Below, piece by piece: positions 8,501-14,940 of a DNA stretch of 46,106 nt (position 1 is its first letter; each line of letters opens with the position of its first letter). The notes beneath the pieces are model-generated. The model worked only from the letters and a program-made list of their open reading frames with translations, was not told where the DNA came from and searched no databases. The DNA lies in contig JALDRG010000022.1 in assembly GCA_031315995.1 (NCBI GenBank), forward strand, positions 1-46,106. Reading direction: 5' to 3'. This DNA is from Nitrospira sp. (GTDB taxonomy: Bacteria; Nitrospirota; Nitrospiria; Nitrospirales; Nitrospiraceae). The translations under genes and the position numbers were made by a program.

Positions 8501-10867
8501 CTGGCTTTACAGCGCCGCTGGACAGCGAGTCAGCAACGGACGCCGCCCCGCTCGCCATGGGATGCCACGACTATCCCGTTCGGCAATGCGGCGCTGGGAT
8601 TCCCCGCACCGGGCACCAACGATTTCACCGCGTTGGTGGCTCAACTGCAGGCGCTGGATGACCTGGTGGATTCTGTGGGCGACAGTGTGGTGGCTGAAAG
8701 CGTCTACCAACTCGTACAAGGGAATCCTCTACGTTCCGGAGCCACGTTGGATGCCATCGCCACGGGCGAGATGCCGCCGCCGGAATTGGAGGTCATCTGC
8801 ACGCCTCGGACCGGCATCGGGCTGACGCATCGACTCTGCGCGCTGTTTCCGGCGACCGCCGGCACGAGACCCGCGACATGGCCGACGCAGGCGGCTTCGG
8901 CCCGCGCCCAGGCCGAACCGGTGCTCAATGCATGGGCGGCCACTCTCCTGCCCAACCCCGCGCAAGTTCGCTGCAAGGCCGACTATGTGAATCCGCAAGA
9001 CGGGCAGATCTACCAGACGGTCGAGACGGCACTCATTGTTCTCGAACTCTCTCCCCTCGACGCTGTGTATATGGCGGAAGCCACCGACCGGGCGCAACGG
9101 GCTGAATTGGAACAGCGCTGGACGGCCCATCTGCTCCACACGAGGCCGGCCTCCGTCCCCGTCGAGGCCGCCGTTCGGCTGCAGTTTGGACGCGCGCCGG
9201 GCTGGCCGAACGAGTTCGTCAGCATCGGAGAATTCTGTGAAGTGACCAGAACGGTCCGTCGGCTCTTAGCCAACGCCCGATCCCTCGATGGTCGAGACCT
9301 GTCGCTTCCGGAATCCCCCGCCGCGTCAGGTCTGGATGCGGAGGAGTTCACCGGCCGAGTGACACAAGCGCAGCAATCACTCACCGAGGCGCACCACGCC
9401 CTGCAAAACTTGCTGCCGCCTGACTCCGCAAGCGGAGGCGCAGAGCCGGACGTGAATCAGCTTCGCACCGCCCTGTTCCGTCTCGCAACGTTCGGCATGC
9501 CAAGCGCCGTACCCCTGGACATCGGCGGCATAGGGACGGAGGCACGATCGTTCTTGCTGACACAAGCGCGATCAGTGTCCATTGAAGTCAGGCGGCGACT
9601 GGACCGCATGGCGGAGGCCGACCGCTCCTTTGACGCCGCGCATGCGACACCGGAAGAACGGCGGGACCACGACCTCGCCCAGCTGCGGATCATCTTCGGC
9701 ACAGATTTCCTGGCGCTGCCACGCATGACCGCAGGCAATGCGGCGCAACTGAGCGAAACCTTCGGAGCGAGCCTGTCGCTCCAGGCCGACGATTCCCTGG
9801 CCGCCACCACCTGGTTTCAGCGGGTGGCCTATGTCCGCCCGGGGGCCATGCGCATGCATGCGGCGATGCTGTATGCGGAAACCATGGGCGATGGCGCCCG
9901 CTTGCAGTTGCAGGTGGGGCAGCTGCCCTATTCCGCGCAAGACCGGTGGGCAGCGTTACCCAGTCCACCCGATCAGTCGATTCCCAGAGGGCGCCTCTCG
10001 CTCGTTGCGCAGATGTCGACGGCGCAGCCGCTGCGATTCGATCAACCGTTCGTGGGCCTGCTGATCGATGAATGGGTGGAAACGGTCCCGAGCCGGAGCG
10101 AAACGACCGGCGTGACCTTCCACTACAATCAACCCAACAATGCTCCTCCGCAAGCGCTGCTGCTCGCCGTCCCCGCCGATCAACGATCTGCCTGGGATGT
10201 GAACAGTTTGGAGACGATCCTGCAAGAGACGCTGGAACTCATCCGCTTACGCGCCGTGGCGCCGGGCAGCCGCGCGGAAACCGTGTGGGTGGAAGATGGC
10301 CTGCCGGAAGGCGCAACCCCCTTTGGGGACGGCGAAGGGTGGACCTGGGTCCGCACTCAACCGGAACCGCTGTCGGGAAAACGGGCGCATCGCTCGATCC
10401 TCGCCGCAGGCATGCACCAACATTACTTCCGGGGCGCCAAGGCCCAGGTGCTGGTGAGTGTGGGCGACCGGCTGTTCGCGCATCTCTACCTCGATCCCGC
10501 GCATATGCCTCGCGAAGTCATGTTGCAATGGAACGACGGCACCTGGGAACACCGCGCCTATTGGGGAGAAAATCTGATTGCGTGGGGAACCGACGGCACC
10601 GTGAGCCGACAATTCATGGGCCCGTTACCGCCGCCCGGACAGTGGGTACGCCTGGAAGTCCCGGCTGCCTCGGTGGGGTTGGAAGGACGCCTGATCAACG
10701 GCATGGCCTTTACCCTGTGGGACGGCACCGCGACCTGGGATCGCGCCGGAAAACTGGCCACACAGCCGGATGGACTGGCCGACACCGACCTTTCGGCCCC
10801 GGCCCTCCTGTTCACCGGTGGGACCCTCGACTTCACCAGCGTCTTCGAACCAGAGGCGGGAGGATAG
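5540..10867 (+). CDS. Giant multidomain protein of the cassette: coiled coils plus C-terminal beta domain (1775 aa)
   Basis: A 1775-residue protein starting at GTG 5540, with an AAAGGAA Shine-Dalgarno about 8 bases upstream. Visible layout: an N-terminal coiled coil (residues 10-105), a globular region that opens with HPLLLFPVRLETRF (near 115) and contains an IYPDDIHIDSHEP stretch, a long alpha/beta region to about residue 750, a second coiled-coil block (757-846 and 874-977), another globular region (about 1000-1600, including GLLIDEWVETVPS near 1510), and a C-terminal beta-sandwich-like segment (about 1615-1745) with WNDGTWEHRAYWG and GMAFTLWDGTATWDRAG. That last segment resembles a domain I have seen at the end of large uncharacterised bacterial proteins and may bind a ligand or surface. 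No signal peptide or transmembrane helix is visible. Its stop is 3 bases before the start of the last cassette gene. It is the largest member and probably the scaffold. Function unknown. Confidence 0.82.
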   Translation: MRPISEGPEIPERVPPAVLRAWANQLRRLQAEHDRAVARAQAAQRRATSLLTEQRQCQAELNQLQPQIVAAQAAVGRATATLSALAVQLGEYRSARDAATARLLGTDHASGTVATTHPLLLFPVRLETRFAPRRAGTGTDLLLRIYPDDIHIDSHEPGVTTEEERWGIQFWAQIAAVPPGPEQAERKRQVWQQLTERFGTARAAWIAHTLDPARTGTGTVLRRDDTWTRAPHTQVLPDRWVAIGYRGDARPITAWGKPIPETLAVGPNPRGTPLIDGNGLPPIDEGMRWMTDFEAAEAVGMGLRIPLRDEDAQAGFDRIVVLGTKASWDASTTATRLAQLFDVHHYTGSLAFIGQNVPTNNSGEASSGYRSTGRDAEETLEIELGAPLVQPGSDGDVTANALGLPSVVFAHVRGAEGSEQRHAAAMNAALLSLCDSALLRQIVGATGTEFLREHFTQFVRARGPFPALRIEAQPYGLLPVAALDRWTSKTVADPESTLAAWWRAQRQIRRHYAPRALHTLTEANPVVLLAQESTSSRYTMREFPEAAVTPPVPRQLVPSSLRALLLNRALSAPHDPALDALLTLPESTRQALLAEVMDLATFRFDAWGTSLATRRLAALRQTNSTGIRLGGYGWVEQVRRAAPLQAVPAPPPGVTAPLYRSDTNKGYVHAPSLAHAAAAAVLRSGYLSQEQDHAPGEKPFAVDLSSERVHRAKWLLDGVRQGQSLSALLGYRFERGLHEQGLDRYIQRFRALTSLKENSGLADIHEKLGRAEQLAQEVTALYAQRDQAAGRAEDARALKAEREGRMQTYRTELETIALVAQQAQAADAQVAQAAQALTQQQAAKPQGQVTQPAARRFAVQLLEARDLDLWSDRVDQLTQAQSSATAEAAAAHQAFNAKTTARALAERAQAKLLNASNPDSIPAAQAVLAQQEAMAAEFDRQGLAKEGGQRGKAEAALAAARAELAARLSQQWSQALESLPATNVVDGLALQRRWTASQQRTPPRSPWDATTIPFGNAALGFPAPGTNDFTALVAQLQALDDLVDSVGDSVVAESVYQLVQGNPLRSGATLDAIATGEMPPPELEVICTPRTGIGLTHRLCALFPATAGTRPATWPTQAASARAQAEPVLNAWAATLLPNPAQVRCKADYVNPQDGQIYQTVETALIVLELSPLDAVYMAEATDRAQRAELEQRWTAHLLHTRPASVPVEAAVRLQFGRAPGWPNEFVSIGEFCEVTRTVRRLLANARSLDGRDLSLPESPAASGLDAEEFTGRVTQAQQSLTEAHHALQNLLPPDSASGGAEPDVNQLRTALFRLATFGMPSAVPLDIGGIGTEARSFLLTQARSVSIEVRRRLDRMAEADRSFDAAHATPEERRDHDLAQLRIIFGTDFLALPRMTAGNAAQLSETFGASLSLQADDSLAATTWFQRVAYVRPGAMRMHAAMLYAETMGDGARLQLQVGQLPYSAQDRWAALPSPPDQSIPRGRLSLVAQMSTAQPLRFDQPFVGLLIDEWVETVPSRSETTGVTFHYNQPNNAPPQALLLAVPADQRSAWDVNSLETILQETLELIRLRAVAPGSRAETVWVEDGLPEGATPFGDGEGWTWVRTQPEPLSGKRAHRSILAAGMHQHYFRGAKAQVLVSVGDRLFAHLYLDPAHMPREVMLQWNDGTWEHRAYWGENLIAWGTDGTVSRQFMGPLPPPGQWVRLEVPAASVGLEGRLINGMAFTLWDGTATWDRAGKLATQPDGLADTDLSAPALLFTGGTLDFTSVFEPEAGG

Positions 10868-10870
10868 GAC

Positions 10871-12601
10871 ATGGCCTCACAGATCAGACTGGAACTCAGC
10901 ACCACCAACCAAGATCTGCAGGACGGGTTGCAGGCGCGCATGCACGATCCCCTCTGGCTGCTGGCTCGCCAGTGGCAATTCGGTGAATTCAACGGCGCGG
11001 ACGCCGGCTCCCCCGCTGCCGCGCAGGTCGTGGTGGACACAACGACGTTGAGCCGGTATCAGCCTGGTCCGCAATCGGCTTCCAATCCGTCTCGACCCTA
11101 TGCACCGGAAGCACTTGCGCTGGAAACCCTGGTCGAGGGCGAATCGATCGCCGGCGGTACTCGCCCAAACTGGAAACTCACCGCGGAAGCGGGCAGCCAT
11201 CTGCTCCGCCTGTTGCAGAGCCATGGAGCCGGACAGACCCGTGCGCTATGGCTCGCCAGCGCCTATGCGCTCGCGTCACCCACGGCAGAACAAGAACGGA
11301 CCCTCGACGCCGCAAGCCTGCAGTTCATGCATGTGATGAGCCGTCGCACGGTCGACGGCCTTCGCCTCGCCGCACACCTGCGCCCGCTCCGGGCTCGTGA
11401 CGCACTGGCGGAACTCTTTCAAGAGTCCCCGTTTGACCAGATCACCGCGGCCGATCGTCCCAAGGTCATCACGGCGCTGACGGCTTGGCAGGCTTGGTCG
11501 GACACCTTCTTCCAGCAAGGCACGACGCCCGCCGCCTGGATGCCGGAGCGCATGGAATACGCCTTTGCCGTCTCGGGAAAGACCACGGCGGGGGAAGTGG
11601 TCTTGGCCGCGCCGGAATATCTGGAAGGTCGCTTGGACTGGTTCTCATTCGTGGCCAGCCCCGGGCAGACATTGGGTGCCACCGAACACACCTCGTCGAT
11701 CAGCATGGCGTTTCTCCCCGCGCCGGTCACGTTTCGCGGCATGCCCTCCGCCCGTTTTTGGGAGTTGGAAGACGGCGCCGTCAATTTTGCCAAGGTGGAG
11801 GCAGCCCCGCAGGATCTGGCCAGACTCCTCCTCGTCAAATTCGCGCTGGAATACAGCAACGACTGGTTTGTGCTCCCGCTCGAGCTCGCCGTGGGCACGC
11901 TCTGCCGGATTCGCGCGCTCGTCGTCACCAACACCTTCGGCGAACGGATGATCATTCCTCACACGACTCAGGTCGATGGCGCCGCGTCGCCATGGCGGAT
12001 GTTTTCTCTGTCACGAGATACCCAACAGATCTATTTTCTTCCGCCTGTGTTAGGCCCGAGTCTGGAAAGTCCGCCGGTCGAAGAGGTGCTGTTCCTGCGC
12101 GATGAAATGGCCAATGTAGGCTGGGGCGTGGAACGGATCGTGGAAAGCGCGGCGGGCCAGCCGCTGGATCGGTACGAAGCCTATCAGGAGACCCGCCGAA
12201 AACAGGAGGAGGCTACTCCGCCTCAGAACACCGAAGGGGACGAGACGCAGCCGCTCACCTATCGCCTGGGCACCACCGTGCCGGACTACTGGATTCCTCT
12301 GTTACCCGTGATGGATGGAACGTCGCTCAAGCTCAAGCGCGGCGCCATCCCCGACTTTAACGCCGGAGAACCTCATCGCCTCATCGAGCCGCAGGGTTTA
12401 GTGCTCGAACCTGGGCGCGAGCTGCTCATACATGACGAGGAGGTGCCGCGCGAAGGGGCCAGGGTCACGCGTACGTATCAGTATGCCAGGTGGATCGATG
12501 GCTCGACCCATCTCTGGGTCGGACGGCGAAAAGAACCGGGCCGCGGCGAAGGGTCGAGCGGGTTGCAGTTCGATGTGGCGGAGAAGAGGGAAATTAGCTG
12601 A
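10871..12601 (+). CDS. Uncharacterised cassette protein with MHDPLWLLARQWQFGEF motif (576 aa)
   Basis: A 576-residue protein starting at ATG 10871, preceded by GGGAGG at 10858-10863, which lies inside the end of the previous gene. The gap to that gene is only 3 bases, so translation is probably coupled. The N-terminus (residues 10-60) carries a striking block in which RMHDPLWLLARQWQFGEF is followed by DAGSPAAAQV. I recognise this block as recurring in uncharacterised bacterial proteins, but no function is attached to it. The middle is mixed alpha/beta; residues 440-460 are a polar Glu/Gln-rich linker; the C-terminus has a YARWIDGSTHLWVGRRKEP segment. There is no signal peptide, membrane helix or catalytic signature. 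It is the last gene of the operon; 96 bases separate it from the unrelated toxin-antitoxin pair. A terminator is not obvious in that gap. Confidence 0.82.
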   Translation: MASQIRLELSTTNQDLQDGLQARMHDPLWLLARQWQFGEFNGADAGSPAAAQVVVDTTTLSRYQPGPQSASNPSRPYAPEALALETLVEGESIAGGTRPNWKLTAEAGSHLLRLLQSHGAGQTRALWLASAYALASPTAEQERTLDAASLQFMHVMSRRTVDGLRLAAHLRPLRARDALAELFQESPFDQITAADRPKVITALTAWQAWSDTFFQQGTTPAAWMPERMEYAFAVSGKTTAGEVVLAAPEYLEGRLDWFSFVASPGQTLGATEHTSSISMAFLPAPVTFRGMPSARFWELEDGAVNFAKVEAAPQDLARLLLVKFALEYSNDWFVLPLELAVGTLCRIRALVVTNTFGERMIIPHTTQVDGAASPWRMFSLSRDTQQIYFLPPVLGPSLESPPVEEVLFLRDEMANVGWGVERIVESAAGQPLDRYEAYQETRRKQEEATPPQNTEGDETQPLTYRLGTTVPDYWIPLLPVMDGTSLKLKRGAIPDFNAGEPHRLIEPQGLVLEPGRELLIHDEEVPREGARVTRTYQYARWIDGSTHLWVGRRKEPGRGEGSSGLQFDVAEKREIS

Positions 12602-12661
12602 TCCGCTGCAATGAGCTGTAAGGCCTGCTCGTTCCAGCTTCAGACGACTGTCATTGCGCAC

Positions 12662-12690
12662 TTGCCTGATAGTAGCTTATAAGCTACACT
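12662..12690 (+). promoter_or_regulatory. Predicted promoter of the toxin-antitoxin operon
   Basis: A TTGCCT at 12662-12667 and a TACACT at 12685-12690 are separated by 17 bases, each matching the sigma-70 consensus at 4 of 6 positions. A start 7-8 bases after the -10 falls on the GTG of the toxin gene at 12698, so the transcript may be leaderless. An alternative pair is TTGCGC (12654-12659) with TATAAG (12678-12683). Both are predictions by eye. Confidence 0.4.
12672..12687. promoter_or_regulatory. Perfect 16-bp palindrome, probable operator for toxin-antitoxin autoregulation
   Basis: The bases GTAGCTTATAAGCTAC read the same on both strands, with no spacer. The palindrome sits between and over the predicted promoter boxes, 10 bases before the toxin start. 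HigA-type antitoxins are known to repress their own operon by binding such palindromes with their helix-turn-helix domain. The palindrome is directly visible; the binding role is inferred. Confidence 0.6.
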
Positions 12691-12697
12691 TGGATTC

Positions 12698-13030
12698 GTG
12701 GAGGCCACCCCGAAAGAGCTGCACATCTATGTCACGGCAGAGGGCCGTGAGCCCTTTACCGAATGGCTGAACTCGCTGCGGGATCAGAGGGCACGAGCGA
12801 AGATTCGCGTCCGGTTAGATCGAGTGAGCATAGGAAACCTCGGCGATTGCCATGGAGTGGGAGACGGGGTACAGGAACTCCGAATCGATTACGGTCCAGG
12901 CTTTCGAGTGTACTTCGGGCAAGAAGGGGCGACGGTCGTGCTGCTCCTTTGTGGCGGTGATAAGAGTACACAAGCCAGGGATATCGAAACGGCCCAGCGT
13001 TATTGGAGCGAATACAGGAGGAGGCCATGA
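12698..13030 (+). CDS. higB: HigB/RelE-ParE superfamily toxin (Gp49-like addiction module killer)
   Basis: A 110-residue protein of the phage-derived Gp49-like branch of the RelE/ParE fold; these toxins generally act as ribosome-dependent mRNA endonucleases. Visible family marks are the FTEWLNSLRDQRARAKIRVRLDRV helix pair (residues 20-43), an ELRIDYGPGFRVYF core strand (62-75) and the C-terminal LLLCGGDKSTQARDIETA block (82-99) with basic residues. The start is GTG 12698. No Shine-Dalgarno precedes it and the predicted transcript may begin at this codon. Length fits the family (about 95-115). The toxin is encoded first and its stop overlaps the antitoxin start by 4 bases (ATGA), the HigBA arrangement. 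The cellular target is not shown by the sequence. Confidence 0.88.
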   Translation: MEATPKELHIYVTAEGREPFTEWLNSLRDQRARAKIRVRLDRVSIGNLGDCHGVGDGVQELRIDYGPGFRVYFGQEGATVVLLLCGGDKSTQARDIETAQRYWSEYRRRP

Positions 13031-13320
13031 AAAAGAGCAGAGCGTATCAACCGGATCTGATCGAGAGCCTGCGAGATGCGCGGGAGGCTGAAGAGTATTT
13101 AAATGCGGCATTGGAAGAAGATGATCCGGAGCTGTTCTTGCTCGCGCTGAGAAACGTGGCCGAAGCACAAGGTGGAGTCGCACTACTTGCCGAGAAGGCG
13201 AAACTGAACCGTGAAAGCCTCTATAGAATGCTGTCAGATCGCGGCAACCCGGAATTCAGAAGCCTCGATGCCCTCCTCCACGCCTTGGGATTCCGGCTCG
13301 CGGTCACGGCGAATCGCTAG
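13027..13320 (+). CDS. higA: HigA-like antitoxin with helix-turn-helix
   Basis: A 97-residue addiction-module antidote protein. I chose ATG 13027 because it has an AGGAGG Shine-Dalgarno at 13016-13022 and overlaps the toxin stop by 4 bases; the frame could be read from 13003, but that start lacks such a site. Residues 1-40 form an N-terminal segment with a DAREAEEYLNAALEEDD stretch typical of the family. Residues 48-95 form a Cro/C1-type helix-turn-helix with GVALLAEKAKLNRESLYRML as its core. It should bind and neutralise HigB and, by family precedent, repress the operon through the palindrome at 12672-12687. Translational coupling through the ATGA overlap keeps the two products in proportion. 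Confidence 0.88.
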   Translation: MKKSRAYQPDLIESLRDAREAEEYLNAALEEDDPELFLLALRNVAEAQGGVALLAEKAKLNRESLYRMLSDRGNPEFRSLDALLHALGFRLAVTANR

Positions 13321-13493
13321 AAGACAGTGGCACCATCCTGGTACCAGCGCAGAATACCGGAGAGAATTGGAGAACTTACGGGGAAGACTCTGGCAGCCAA
13401 TCAGCGGACATTGACAGTTGATTGAAGCCGCTAGGATATCCAGCTAGTATCGCCCTCGCCCGATATGGCTATGCACATGGAGTATCTGGTCTC

Positions 13494-13871
13494 GTGGAGA
13501 ACAAATCCCGTCCTTATGCGATCGACCCTATCTATTCAACGTTGAGTCCGAATGAGCCAATAGCGCTTTACGACGGAACAATGGACGTCAAAATTCATGA
13601 TCAAGTCTCATCTGGAACCGGCAAACTTCAGCTTCTCTGGCAGCCAAAAGCTTCAATGCACCTAGAATGCACCCATACTCCTCCCATGACGGATCAACCC
13701 TGGATAAAGATTCGTCTACCCGGGCAACCCGATTTTTTCGACGTAGGGCTGTATTCAATGGGGATAGGGGTAGACAGCACAGGGCTCTACGGCACAGCAA
13801 AAGGCTCATCGCGAGAGATGCATTGGGTATCTGCAGATGAGACTATACGGGTCAGTATCACAATCGCCTGA
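13494..13871 (+). CDS. Doubtful orphan ORF in lower-GC segment
   Basis: An ORF of about 125 residues if read from GTG 13494. The frame is open back to a TGA at 13419-13421, and the TTG right after that stop is an unlikely start. No good Shine-Dalgarno is visible at 13494. The product would be beta-rich, with WQPKASMHLECTHTPP and IKIRLPGQPDFFDVGLYSMGIG segments, a single Cys and no signal peptide. I recognise no family. Base composition is clearly less GC-rich than the flanking genes, as expected of recently acquired DNA or a decaying fragment. The same frame upstream of the TGA (13323-13418) is also open, which would fit a broken longer gene. It could be real, a remnant, or chance. Confidence 0.3.
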   Translation: MENKSRPYAIDPIYSTLSPNEPIALYDGTMDVKIHDQVSSGTGKLQLLWQPKASMHLECTHTPPMTDQPWIKIRLPGQPDFFDVGLYSMGIGVDSTGLYGTAKGSSREMHWVSADETIRVSITIA

Positions 13872-14184
13872 AGAGAGAATGTACATACGATCAGGCCGTG
13901 GAGAAAGTGCCATGGACTAGATGAGCAATCCGTCGTTCTATTCCCCTGCCATGGTGTGAACCTGGTGGCAAAAAACTATAACCAACCAAAATCGAAGAGA
14001 AGAACTGGCTAGTTGTCATCCTTGTTATTGACCTCTGATTCCTCAGGATAGGTCACGGTGGGCAGAACTTCAGCGGGACTCTATATCAACGACCCTCGGA
14101 TTTCCTCAACGAGGTCCAACGTGCTCACACGATCAGATCCTCGCTCTTCTGGTAGACGTGATGGCCGCCGCCCGTGCCTGAGAT
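13872..14184. other. Intergenic segment without recognised gene
   Basis: These 313 bases lie between the orphan ORF and the TonB-like gene. The first 170 bases are noticeably AT-richer than the window average and include an AAAAAACTATAACCAACCAAAA stretch around 13967-13990 (only part quoted reliably as AT-rich). Only short ORFs occur, none with a convincing start or family. No tRNA-like structure or terminator with a T-run was found. Confidence 0.5.
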
Positions 14185-14646
14185 CTATTGCGACCGGAAA
14201 TGAATCCGCACGGTCAGTTCGCCGTCGACGGGGTCGTCGCCTTTGAGTTGCGGGGCGAAGGTCCACTTGTTCAAGGCGATCATACCGGCAACCGTCAGTT
14301 CTCGATGTTTGGCCGGCTCCAGCACCACCACCGTCACCTGGGCATCTTTCGACACGAGCAAGCGCGCCTTCATCCAGTCATCGAGGGGCTTGCCGTCCAG
14401 CGACGACGGAACGGCGGGCCAGGGCGTCGATTTCGGCACCGGCCCTACTTGCTGATCCTTGTTCAGCGGCAGACCATGCACGTGGACTTCCGGCAACTCG
14501 ATGATGTCGGCATCCAAGGCGTGGTCCGCCTCATGCGTGGCCTCATCACCCGTCACGGCATACACAGCAACCGGCGATAGGCACAACACACCGCTCGCTA
14601 CCATAGGCACTGTCAGATGTCGTATTGCATCGATGATGTTCGTCAT
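14185..14646 (-). CDS. Short TonB C-terminal-like protein
   Basis: A 153-residue protein on the minus strand. ATG 14646 is preferred because GGAAG lies 5 bases upstream; a TTG at 14658 is the alternative. Residues 8-33 are a hydrophobic segment (VPMVASGVLCLSPVAVYAV) that is either a signal peptide or an N-terminal anchor. The C-terminal 75 residues resemble a TonB C-terminal domain, with DDWMKARLLVSKDAQV, an AGMIALNKWTFAPQLKG helix-strand unit and a final LTVRIHF strand. Compared with classical TonB (about 240 residues) the long Pro-rich periplasmic spacer is missing; only a short PLNKDQQVGPVPKSTPWP linker is present. It lies downstream of the TonB-dependent receptor on the same strand, so it may couple to that receptor, but no ExbB/ExbD genes are in the window. 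A periplasmic protein that only shares the fold is the alternative. Confidence 0.65.
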   Translation of the reverse strand: MTNIIDAIRHLTVPMVASGVLCLSPVAVYAVTGDEATHEADHALDADIIELPEVHVHGLPLNKDQQVGPVPKSTPWPAVPSSLDGKPLDDWMKARLLVSKDAQVTVVVLEPAKHRELTVAGMIALNKWTFAPQLKGDDPVDGELTVRIHFRSQ

Positions 14647-14674
14647 ATCGTCTTCCAACTAATTGCAAGGTGAT

Positions 14675-14707
14675 GATGCTCAAACGGGCCATCCAGCAAG
14701 GCCGCAG
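14675..14707. repeat. Partial copy of the structured intergenic repeat
   Basis: This 33-base stretch matches the left end of the hairpin element at 14820-14940 with about six mismatches, including an exact 16-base identity, TCCAGCAAGGCCGCAG, at 14692-14707 versus 14835-14850. Beyond that the similarity stops, so it is half an element. A more degenerate GGCCATCCAACAA lies at 14778-14790. Confidence 0.6.
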
Positions 14708-14819
14708 TGTAGCAGCTTCTGATTCGTCCTTATACCATCCGGTACTTCATAGATCATCTGAGCAAGTTGAAATAACAGGCCATCCAACAACACAGCATTT
14801 TCTCCCACTCAGAAGCAGA

Positions 14820-14940
14820 TGCCCAACAAGGTCGTCCAGCAAGGCCGCAGGGAACTCGGCGACTGAGGCGTACCCTTGCGGTACGTCGCAGGGAGACGAG
14901 TGACCGAGAACGCCGCTGGCGACCTTGTTCGGCGTCTGAC
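14820..14940 (-). repeat. Hairpin-forming intergenic repeat element, about 120 bp
   Basis: The element begins directly behind the receptor stop codon. Its ends are a perfect 10-base inverted repeat, AACAAGGTCG (14825-14834) and CGACCTTGTT (14920-14929), extended after one bulged T by CCAGC (14836-14840) with GCTGG (14915-14919). Inside lie CTCGG (14855-14859) with CCGAG (14904-14908) and a central hairpin CGTACC (14869-14874), loop CTTGC, GGTACG (14880-14885). Nested pairing of this kind suggests a REP- or MITE-like element. It resembles an intergenic repeat I associate with Nitrospira genomes. It may act as a transcript end or mRNA-stabilising structure; no T-run follows. Confidence 0.65.

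Noticed and set aside
10072..10986. Plus-strand 304-codon frame
   Set aside because: It overlaps the end of the giant gene and the start of the next; composition is Arg/Gly/Pro-rich and both real genes are well supported.
1..12601. Contractile injection system or phage tail reading of the five-gene cassette
   Set aside because: No sheath, tube, baseplate spike, LysM or AAA ATPase gene is visible, and no motif of those families was found. The idea stays open only for genes beyond the left edge.
14009..14080. Short minus-strand frame ending in EESEVNNKDDN
   Set aside because: Its composition looks like a natural C-terminus, but it has only about 24 codons between stops and no start, so it cannot be supported as a gene.
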